A DNA stretch of 64,000 bases from a bacterium. Its GTDB lineage: Bacteria > SAR324 > XYD2-FULL-50-16. The notes under the pieces were generated by a model. The model was not told the origin of the DNA. It saw nothing but the letters and a program-made list of their open reading frames with translations, and made no database searches. Below, piece by piece: positions 56,914 through 64,000 of this stretch (its first letter is position 1; every line of letters starts with the position of its first letter). Where the stretch lies: NCBI GenBank assembly GCA_018829445.1, contig JAHJTV010000035.1, forward strand, positions 1 to 64,000, written 5' to 3'. A program made the position numbers and the translations under genes.

Positions 56914-58401
56914 ATGATTGATTCCATCCATAATATTTCCAATGCGTTGTTGACCGATTTCTACCAGCTTACAATGGCTTATGGCTTTTGGAAGTCAGGA
57001 ATGAAGGACAAAGAAGGTGTATTTCACCTGTTTTTCAGACGGGCGCCGTTTAATGGCAACTTTTGCATTTCCTGCGGATTGGAAAATGTTATAAGTTATA
57101 TCAATAGTTTGAAGTTTCATCCGGAGGATTTGGCGTATCTGGGCTCCATTCAAGGCAGCGATGACAGTCCACTCTTTGAAAAAGGTTTCCTGGATTATCT
57201 GGGCGATCTTAAATTCAGTTGTGATCTTTATGCTGTTCCGGAAGGAACAATCGTTTTTCCTCTGGAACCTGTCATCAGGATTCAGGGCCCGATTATTCAG
57301 TGCCAGTTATTGGAAACACCCTTGCTCAACCTCTTGAATTTTCCCTCCCTGATAGCAACCAAGGCAGCAAGGATATGCAGGGCCGCGCAGGGAGATCCTG
57401 TTTTGGAGTTTGGGTTAAGAAGGGCACAGGGAATCGATGGGGCGATAACGGCAAGCAGGTCTGCCTATATTGGCGGATGCGAGGCTACCTCCAATGTTTT
57501 GGCCGGAAAACACTATGGAATCCCTGTCAGGGGCACAATAGCACACAGCTGGGTAATGGCCTTTGATGAGGAGATTGATGCCTTTCAGACCTATGCCGAT
57601 ATGATGCCCAATAATTGCGTTCTGCTGGTTGATACCTATTCAACACTGGATGGAGTAAAAAAAGCAATAGATGTTGGAAAAAAACTGGAGGAAAAGGGGT
57701 TTCATCTTGCCGGAATAAGGCTGGACTCCGGTGACTTGGCCTACTTGAGTATAGAAGCACGGGGATTGCTGAATGAAGCGGGGTTCAAAAACACAAAAAT
57801 CGTTGCCAGCAACGATTTGGATGAATCTATTATTCAAAGTTTGAAGATACAAAAAGCGGAAATAGACATCTGGGGAGTCGGAACAAAACTGGTAACAGCG
57901 TACGATCAACCTGCTCTGGACGGAGTATACAAATTATCTGCGATCAGGTCGCCAGGAAAAGAATGGGAATATAAAATAAAGATTTCCGAACAGAGTGTTA
58001 AGGTTACAACACCGGGTATTCATCAGGTGCGACGATACTTCAGAGATAATCTATGTATTGGTGATGTCATCTATGATGTCAATACGGACTTGTCGGATGG
58101 ATGTGTGATGATAGATCCTTTTGATATTACGAGACAAAAAAGAATCAATGCCGATGTGTCCCACAATGATCTGTTGGTTCCCATTTATAATAAGGGAAAA
58201 CAGGTTTATGACTTACCGGGTATCTCAGAGATAAAAGCGAGGGTTCAAAAGGAGATCGCTTCATTTCATCCCACCATTACCAGGCTGGTGAATCCCCATA
58301 AATATCCGGTTGGAAATGAAAAATCCTTAAATAAACTGAAAACCGATTTGACATTCAAGGCAAGAATGAAACAGCACATTGGATTTGTGGAGGAGCTATG
58401 A
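56914..58401 (+). CDS. pncB: nicotinate phosphoribosyltransferase
   Basis: A 495-residue NAD salvage enzyme that converts nicotinate and PRPP to nicotinate mononucleotide. Family stretches are LTDFYQLTMAYGFWKSG near the N-terminus, GTIAHSWVMAF with the catalytic His, LLVDTYST, and GIRLDSGDLAYLS. The stop overlaps the pncA start by four bases (ATGA), so the two form a salvage unit. This suggests strong use of the NAD pool. Confidence 0.95.
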   Translation: MIDSIHNISNALLTDFYQLTMAYGFWKSGMKDKEGVFHLFFRRAPFNGNFCISCGLENVISYINSLKFHPEDLAYLGSIQGSDDSPLFEKGFLDYLGDLKFSCDLYAVPEGTIVFPLEPVIRIQGPIIQCQLLETPLLNLLNFPSLIATKAARICRAAQGDPVLEFGLRRAQGIDGAITASRSAYIGGCEATSNVLAGKHYGIPVRGTIAHSWVMAFDEEIDAFQTYADMMPNNCVLLVDTYSTLDGVKKAIDVGKKLEEKGFHLAGIRLDSGDLAYLSIEARGLLNEAGFKNTKIVASNDLDESIIQSLKIQKAEIDIWGVGTKLVTAYDQPALDGVYKLSAIRSPGKEWEYKIKISEQSVKVTTPGIHQVRRYFRDNLCIGDVIYDVNTDLSDGCVMIDPFDITRQKRINADVSHNDLLVPIYNKGKQVYDLPGISEIKARVQKEIASFHPTITRLVNPHKYPVGNEKSLNKLKTDLTFKARMKQHIGFVEEL

Positions 58402-59006
58402 AAGCATTAATTCTGGTTGATATTCAAAATGATTTCACTCCGACGGGTGCCCTTCCCGTGCCGGAAGGAGATCAGATTATCCCGGTTGTAAATAATCTGC
58501 AGAAAAAATTTGATTTTGTTGTGGCCACCCAGGATTGGCATCCTGAAAACCACAAGAGTTTTGCCGTTCATCACCAAAAACAACCCGGTGAAGTTATTTT
58601 ATTAAACGGAATTGAACAGGTATTATGGCCGGTTCATTGTGTTCAGGATTCCAAAGGTGCCGAATTTATAAAAGGTTTGGAGCAGTCCGGAATCAGGGAA
58701 ATATTTCAAAAAGGGCTGGATGCTGAAGTTGATAGCTACAGTGGATTTTTTGATAATGACCACCAACGGTCAACCGGTCTTGACAAATACTTGAAGAACG
58801 AAGGTATTGATGAGGTTTTTATAGTTGGATTAGCCCTTGATTATTGCGTCAAGTTCACAGCCATGGACGCTAAGGCTTTGGGATTAAAAACATTCGTTTT
58901 TAGAGATGCAACCAGGGCGGTTAATATCAATCAGGGAGATGACGAAAAAGCTGTTGACGAAATGAAGGCAGCCGGCATCAAAGTTATTACTAGCAGTGAA
59001 TATTAA
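58398..59006 (+). CDS. pncA: nicotinamidase
   Basis: A 202-residue hydrolase converting nicotinamide to nicotinate. The catalytic triad is visible: Asp8 in LVDIQNDF, Lys in FQKGLDAEVDSYSGF, and the nucleophilic Cys in ALDYCVKFTAMDA. The zinc-binding DWHPENH motif is also present. It feeds nicotinate to PncB. It ends four bases inside the convergent regulator gene. Confidence 0.95.
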   Translation: MKALILVDIQNDFTPTGALPVPEGDQIIPVVNNLQKKFDFVVATQDWHPENHKSFAVHHQKQPGEVILLNGIEQVLWPVHCVQDSKGAEFIKGLEQSGIREIFQKGLDAEVDSYSGFFDNDHQRSTGLDKYLKNEGIDEVFIVGLALDYCVKFTAMDAKALGLKTFVFRDATRAVNINQGDDEKAVDEMKAAGIKVITSSEY

Positions 59007-60361
59007 TTGCTGATGCCTTTCACTTTTATTTTATACCTGAGGGCTCTTTCACTGATGCCCAATTCTTTGGCAGCACGGGTTTGAACTCCGTTATGCTTCT
59101 GCAGAGCCATTTCAATTAATGCCTTTTCTGCTTCATCCAGTGACATCAATTCCAGAAAAGGCTTTTCCGCATTGCCCTCTTCCTTGTGATCAGAGGTAAC
59201 CGAAAGGGGAAGATCCTTTATGGAGATGACATCATCCCTGGCCAACACAATGGCTCGTTCCAGGATATTTTCCAGTTCGCGGATATTGCCGGGGTAATCG
59301 TATTTTGTCAGGATTTTTTGTGCTTCCTGGGTAATTCCCTTGATATCTCTGTTGTTCTCCTTTGAAAACTTGAAAATGAAGTGATCAATGAGGGGAATAA
59401 TATCCTCACGGCGTTTTCGCAGAGGGGGTATGAAAATCGGTACCACATTCAGTCGATAATAGAGATCCTCCCTCATCTCCTTGGCTTTTACCGCTTCCTC
59501 CAGGTTTTTATTTGTTGCCGCGATAATCCGAACATCTACTTTGATGGTCTGATTGCTGCCAACTCTTTCAAATTCTCTCTCTTGAAGGACTCGCAACAGC
59601 TTAGTCTGGGTTGTATGGCTTATCTCTCCAATTTCGTCCAGAAAAATAGTTCCGGTGTCTGCTTCCTCAAATTTACCTTTGCGATCGGTAATAGCCCCGG
59701 TAAAAGACCCCTTAATATGTCCAAACAGTTCGGATTCAAGCAATGACTCCGGTAAAGCAGCACAGCTTACCTTCACAAAAGGTTTTTCCTTACGATCACT
59801 GGCAAAATGCAGTGCCAGCGCAATCAACTCTTTCCCGGTTCCTGATTCTCCCCTGAGAATGACTGTGGCATTGGATTTGGCAACCCGTTGGACCATGCTC
59901 ATTACTTCGTTAAGCGCGCTACTGTTGCCGACAATGTTTTCAAATCGAAATTTTTCCTGAAGAATCTCTTTTAATTGCCTGTTTTCGACCAGAAGTCGTT
60001 TGTTATCAATGCACTTATCAATCAGGATCAACAGCTCTTTCAGGTCGATCGGCTTTGTGAGGTAATCCGAGGCTCCCGATTTCATGATTTTGACAGCTGT
60101 TTCGATTTTTCCGTAAGCGGAAATCATGATGATGGCGATAACCGGATCAATCTTGCGAACATTCTGGATCAGCTCCAATCCATTCATCTTGGGCATTCGA
60201 TAATCGGCGATCATCAAATCGAATTCTCCTTCTCGTACCAAAGTTAAGGCTTCTAAAGGATCTTGTTCTGTCGTTACATCAAATCCTTGCTTTTTTAAGA
60301 AACCTTTTAACGCTTCTGTGGTTGAAATTTCATCATCAACAATCAGGATTTTTGGTTTCAT
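59003..60361 (-). CDS. sigma54-dependent NtrC-family response regulator
   Basis: A 452-residue regulator: receiver domain with Asp in MIADYRMPKMNG, AAA+ domain with GESGTGKE and LDEIGE, and a C-terminal Fis-type helix-turn-helix with AAKELGISERALRYKI. The sigma54-contact loop reads GSFTGA rather than GAFTGA. The partner kinase is encoded 200 bases upstream on the same strand. It is unrelated in sequence detail to the regulator at 9472. Target genes are unknown. Confidence 0.93.
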   Translation of the reverse strand: MKPKILIVDDEISTTEALKGFLKKQGFDVTTEQDPLEALTLVREGEFDLMIADYRMPKMNGLELIQNVRKIDPVIAIIMISAYGKIETAVKIMKSGASDYLTKPIDLKELLILIDKCIDNKRLLVENRQLKEILQEKFRFENIVGNSSALNEVMSMVQRVAKSNATVILRGESGTGKELIALALHFASDRKEKPFVKVSCAALPESLLESELFGHIKGSFTGAITDRKGKFEEADTGTIFLDEIGEISHTTQTKLLRVLQEREFERVGSNQTIKVDVRIIAATNKNLEEAVKAKEMREDLYYRLNVVPIFIPPLRKRREDIIPLIDHFIFKFSKENNRDIKGITQEAQKILTKYDYPGNIRELENILERAIVLARDDVISIKDLPLSVTSDHKEEGNAEKPFLELMSLDEAEKALIEMALQKHNGVQTRAAKELGISERALRYKIKVKGISN

Positions 60362-60561
60362 TGTCTGGTTTCGGTTTTTATTTCAAAATGGCTATAGCCG
60401 ATTTTAGATTCCTACAGGCGGACATCGTTTGAATTGGTGTGATAAGTATAATAAAAGCTTAATTATTAGAGCGTAGTATCCCGGAGATAAACCTCTGTTC
60501 AAGAATGCAGAAAAATAATGCTATTTTCAGACCGAAATTGGGCTGATTCTACAAAGGTTTT

Positions 60562-62196
60562 CTAATAATCCAGAAATGGAAGTTTTATTGAAACAGTGAT
60601 TCCTTTGGCCATATTCGGCTGCAATTCGATACTCCCGTCATGTGCTTTTATAATCTTTTGACAGATATACAATCCTAAACCGGTTCCATTCTTTTTTGTA
60701 GTAAAATAGATATCAAAAATGTGATTCAGATTCTCCTTCGAAATTCCAGCTCCGTTGTCTTTTATCTGCAGCACCCAGCCACTATCCTCATTTACCATTG
60801 AATCTATTGTTATGGTATCATATCTTTCGGAAGCCTCTAAGGCATTTCTAATCAGGTTGATAAGAACCTGCGTCAGTTTCTCATAATCGCCAAAGAAGGA
60901 CTGATTGGTAGCTGACAGATTGGTAATTATGTTCACTCCCCTGGAATCGCCTTCAGCTCTAATTATCGCTATCCCTTTTTTAATAAACTCGGCAATATTA
61001 AATTCGGTCTTTTTGGGTTCAAACGGTTTGGCGAAGTCAAGAAAATCAGAGATGATCAGGCTAATTCTGTCAACTTCCCGTTTCATCAGTTCTGTCAAGG
61101 TGTTGTATTCCTCAATGTCGTTATCATCTTGAGGTTTGAATTCGAGCTGAAGTCTCTGGATGGTTATGGAAACACTATTTAAAGGATTTCTTACCTCGTG
61201 GGCTACACCTGCTGTCAGATTGGCCAACGATGCCAGTTTTTCATTTTCCCGAATCCTTTTCTCCATGAATTCGATCTTCTCCAGATTTCTTCTATTCAGT
61301 TTAACAGCAATAAATGCGGCAATTATTGCTAAAAACATAACAACGCTGCTGTTGATTACTGCGTTTTTGAATGCATTTTCATATATCTTATCGATTCTGG
61401 TGATGGGATATCCAACCTTCAGTATTCCCCTGTTATTCGGAGTAAAACTGACAGGATGGATCACCTTCATGGTATTTTCATTGCTGTCACGGAAAAAATA
61501 GGAAACACCGGATTTTATGGCGTCCAGATACTCGATTTCTTCCTCGACAATACCGATTCTATTGGGATCTGAATCCGCAACGATTCTAAAATGGTCATCA
61601 ATAAAACTGATAAATTGAATGATGTTTTGATTCTCCAGGGAAGCGATCAGCAGTTGAAGACCGATATTGGTTTTAATGGCGAGCAGTTTCTCCGGGCTTA
61701 ACGTGAAAAAAAGCTTGCCCTGCTTTTCATTCCTGTCAAATTCCATTGTCATGGGCAGAAGATCGATTTGAGCAGTTTCCGCTTGATCTACTTCGAATAA
61801 TTGGGTTGGTAGAGTTACAAAGGTGTTTGTGGCGGATATCAATAAAAAACCGCTTTCATCAAAAATTGAAACTGACTGCAAATCGTGATCTATCAAAAAA
61901 TTGGTTAACTCCTCCTCTGTCATTCCTTGTGAATTTGAATACTCTTTGTCGATAATAAGCGCAGTTTTTTTTAAATGACGCCTGATTTGTTGTGGAGTCA
62001 GTTTTATAGATTCGATGCTTTGCTGGACACTGACCGCAATCGATTTTACAATCAGTTCGCCTTGTTTCCAGTAGATCTCAATGAGATTGGAGCGGGTTCT
62101 GTCAATCAAAAAATATGAATTACCAATAAGGATGATGAGAATGGCAGAGAGGAACAGTCCAACATAAATATAGATAATTAAGCCTTTTTTCTTCAT
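60562..62196 (-). CDS. membrane-bound sensor histidine kinase
   Basis: A 544-residue kinase with an N-terminal membrane helix (about residues 8-28) and a second near 283-304. The roughly 250 residues between them form an extracytoplasmic sensor that I cannot assign to a ligand. The cytoplasmic part has the H-box VAHEVRNPLNS and an ATPase domain with DNGAGIS and GTGLGLYICQK. It should phosphorylate the downstream NtrC-type regulator. Confidence 0.92.
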   Translation of the reverse strand: MKKKGLIIYIYVGLFLSAILIILIGNSYFLIDRTRSNLIEIYWKQGELIVKSIAVSVQQSIESIKLTPQQIRRHLKKTALIIDKEYSNSQGMTEEELTNFLIDHDLQSVSIFDESGFLLISATNTFVTLPTQLFEVDQAETAQIDLLPMTMEFDRNEKQGKLFFTLSPEKLLAIKTNIGLQLLIASLENQNIIQFISFIDDHFRIVADSDPNRIGIVEEEIEYLDAIKSGVSYFFRDSNENTMKVIHPVSFTPNNRGILKVGYPITRIDKIYENAFKNAVINSSVVMFLAIIAAFIAVKLNRRNLEKIEFMEKRIRENEKLASLANLTAGVAHEVRNPLNSVSITIQRLQLEFKPQDDNDIEEYNTLTELMKREVDRISLIISDFLDFAKPFEPKKTEFNIAEFIKKGIAIIRAEGDSRGVNIITNLSATNQSFFGDYEKLTQVLINLIRNALEASERYDTITIDSMVNEDSGWVLQIKDNGAGISKENLNHIFDIYFTTKKNGTGLGLYICQKIIKAHDGSIELQPNMAKGITVSIKLPFLDY

Positions 62197-62673
62197 ATTC
62201 TTGAATATTCAATTAACTGCAACGCAAAAATGACTTATTTGATCATACTAAGTGTTTCTACTGTATATTCAGGTTTTTTTCAATATGAGAGTTTCAGTGG
62301 CGTTTATATATAGTTGATTCGAGAAAAGCAGAGACTATCCCAAAGTACCTGAACTACTGATGTAATGCTCCCACTATACGTTTGAACTCTCTCTACTTAG
62401 TATCAGTACACTCGTTCGGCTTTTCAGTAAATAGCTGAGCCGGAATACATAATCTAACCCATTAAGTATAATTAAAGCTCTTAATAGTCTATCCTCAGGG
62501 TTTGAACGTAACAATTGATAAGAATTACTGTTTTAAGTAAATATTAGTTAATATTTGTTTACTATTGCCTTTATGAAAAAATAATATTGATATCGAACTC
62601 TAAATTACCTAAAGTGATAAATTCATACAATAGTACAACTGATATTCATAAGCTACTTTGTTAGAATACTGAT
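62197..62673. other. 480-bp gap upstream of the ABC importer
   Basis: No gene or recognised riboswitch. It contains an AT-rich inverted repeat AAATATT-AGTT-AATATTT (62539-62556), a possible operator about 120 bases before the permease gene. It does not match a Fur box well, and the cobalamin riboswitch signature is absent. Confidence 0.4.
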
Positions 62674-63681
62674 ATGTATAAAAAAAATACCAAGCAATGG
62701 TTGTTATTTTTTGGCATGCCACTCTTGGCTTTCTTTTTTTCCTTAATGCTTGGTCAATTTGAGGTTGCACCGGTATTGACACTTAAAATCCTATTTTCCA
62801 AAATTTTAGGTATACAACCGGACTGGCCGCCGGTTATGGAAACAGTGATTTTTCGTGTTCGACTGGTACGGGTCTTGGCAGCAATGTTGGTCGGCGCTGG
62901 ACTTTCCGTATCCGGTGCCTCCTTTCAGGGACTCTTTCGAAATCCGCTGGTTTCTCCCTATATCCTGGGCGTATCAGCAGGTGCCGGTTTCGGGGCGGCA
63001 TTGGGTATCCTTTTTTCTAAAAGTATTCTGGTTATTCAATTCTGGGCTTTTCTGTGCGGTATGGGAGCCGTGGCTCTCAGTTTTGGTGTCAGCCGGCTTT
63101 ACAAACAGCCTTCAGAAATCGTGCTGGTATTGGCTGGCACTATTGTTGGCGCTTTTTTTACTGCTCTGATTTCTTTTATAAAATATATAGCCGATCCCTA
63201 TGAAAAATTGCCCACTATAGTATTTTGGCTTATGGGCAGTTTTGCAGGTGTTTCCTGTGATTTTCTTTTATTGGCTGTCCTTCCCATGTTGATTCCCATA
63301 ACAATATTATTCGTGATCCGCTGGCGCATCAATGTACTGTCTCTCGGTGATGAGGAGGCAAGTTCACTGGGGGTGGAAACCACACGTATCAAAATGGTTG
63401 TGGTACTTTGTGCCACCCTTATCACTTCTTCGGCAGTGTCTATCTGCGGTATTGTGGGCTGGGTGGGATTGGTCATCCCCCACATTGCACGCATGTTGGT
63501 GGGACCGGATCATGCTAAAATGATCCCGGTTTCTATTTGGCTGGGTGCGGTTTATCTGGTTCTGATCGACGATCTGGCCCGTAATTTGAGTACGGCTGAG
63601 ATTCCTATCGGCATTTTAACTGCTCTGATTGGCGCTCCTTTTTTTGCTTTCCTTTTATCGAGGAGTAAAACCGGATGGTGA
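62674..63681 (+). CDS. FecCD/BtuC-family ABC transporter permease
   Basis: A 335-residue permease with about ten predicted helices, the usual length for the iron-siderophore/cobalamin importer family. Typical blocks are GAGLSVSGASFQGLFRNPLVSPYILGVS and GWVGLVIPHIARMLVGPDH. The substrate (ferric siderophore, haem or cobalamin) cannot be told from the permease alone. Its stop overlaps the ATPase start by a few bases. The binding protein gene is not in the window. Confidence 0.93.
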   Translation: MYKKNTKQWLLFFGMPLLAFFFSLMLGQFEVAPVLTLKILFSKILGIQPDWPPVMETVIFRVRLVRVLAAMLVGAGLSVSGASFQGLFRNPLVSPYILGVSAGAGFGAALGILFSKSILVIQFWAFLCGMGAVALSFGVSRLYKQPSEIVLVLAGTIVGAFFTALISFIKYIADPYEKLPTIVFWLMGSFAGVSCDFLLLAVLPMLIPITILFVIRWRINVLSLGDEEASSLGVETTRIKMVVVLCATLITSSAVSICGIVGWVGLVIPHIARMLVGPDHAKMIPVSIWLGAVYLVLIDDLARNLSTAEIPIGILTALIGAPFFAFLLSRSKTGW

Positions 63682-64000
63682 ATCTCTTGGAGATAAGGGA
63701 GGCTTGTTTTTCCTATAATAAAAAACAACTCATATTCAACAACATTACTTTTTCAATTAAACCGGGAGAAATTTTTTGTATTCTCGGACCCAACGGAACA
63801 GGCAAATCCACTTTATTGCGTTGCTTAGGCGGTCTTTTAGCTCTGCAAGGCGGGTCTATCGTCATGCAAGGACAAAGCATCAATGATATCGGAAAAAATG
63901 AATTAGGCAAGAAGATCGGTTTTATCCCACAAGGACATCAACCGGCTTTTCCCTATTCGGTCAGGGAATTTGTACTCATGGGACGGGCTCCCTATATTCC
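63675..64000 (+). CDS. ABC transporter ATPase, FecE/BtuD type (partial)
   Basis: The first 108 codons of the ATPase partner. It has Walker A GPNGTGKST (about residues 39-47), the Q-loop IGFIPQGHQ, and VLMGRAPYI, a segment conserved in Fe/B12 importers. The gene runs off the window end. It overlaps the permease gene by seven bases. Confidence 0.93.
   Translation, partial: MVNLLEIREACFSYNKKQLIFNNITFSIKPGEIFCILGPNGTGKSTLLRCLGGLLALQGGSIVMQGQSINDIGKNELGKKIGFIPQGHQPAFPYSVREFVLMGRAPYI

Noticed and set aside
62197..62673. cobalamin riboswitch or Fur box upstream of the ABC importer
   Set aside because: No B12-box or Fur-like 19-bp palindrome is visible; only a general AT-rich inverted repeat.
1..64000. 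CRISPR arrays, tRNA or rRNA genes
   Set aside because: No regularly spaced direct repeats and no cloverleaf or rRNA-like sequence was noticed in any intergenic region.

Overview
The window is about 64 kb of AT-rich DNA from an anaerobic bacterium with a very dense electron-transfer gene set. The gene types point to a Desulfobacterota-like ('deltaproteobacterial') anaerobe: selenocysteine-containing HdrA and MvhD proteins, a Flox-HdrA cluster, NfnAB, a Hyb-type [NiFe] hydrogenase, GcvH-like cysteine-rich proteins and many sigma54 regulators. No rRNA, dsr or other marker gene is present, so the phylum is an inference.

Layout. 1-2140: the 5' end of an IS1595-like transposase at the left edge, a conserved membrane protein, a cold-shock protein and a YdeI-like protein. 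2770-6105: nfnA-nfnB (electron-bifurcating transhydrogenase), trmO and a NifU/IscU-like scaffold. 6750-9390: two paralogous GcvH-like proteins with repeated cysteine motifs, then an archaemetzincin. 9470-12380 (minus): a histidine kinase with an N-terminal Rossmann-like domain and its sigma54 response regulator. 13380-26496: an eight-gene operon, hdrA(fused to a GltD/NfnB-like module)-mvhD-hdrA-mvhD/floxD-floxC-floxB-floxA-hdrD-like. Five of these genes are interrupted by an in-frame TGA exactly where the family has a conserved Cys, so they are read as selenoproteins. 26690-31154 (minus): a cyclic-nucleotide-binding protein, two CBS-pair proteins, moaA and moeA. 31564-36907 (minus): a complete hybOABCD-type membrane-bound uptake hydrogenase. 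37463-43306: hypC-hypE-hypA-hypB-hypF-hypD. 43598-45310: malic enzyme. 46093-56717: an 11-subunit complex I operon, nuoABCDHIJKLMN without nuoEFG, closed by a strong terminator. 56914-59006: pncB-pncA NAD salvage. 59003-62196 (minus): a second sigma54 response regulator and membrane histidine kinase. 62674-64000: the start of a FecCD/BtuC-type ABC importer operon, cut by the window end.

How it fits together. The genes describe a redox hub. Periplasmic H2 oxidation feeds quinones through Hyb. Complex I without the NADH module presumably exchanges electrons between a low-potential donor such as ferredoxin and quinones. NfnAB couples NADH, NADPH and ferredoxin. The Flox-Hdr operon probably couples NAD(P)H, ferredoxin and a disulfide or thiol partner by flavin-based bifurcation. 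Malic enzyme and PncAB supply reduced and total NAD. The five-selenoprotein Hdr/Flox operon, with a GltD-fused HdrA and a winged-helix-tailed MvhD, is the most unusual feature and would be mis-annotated as a row of broken genes by standard gene callers.
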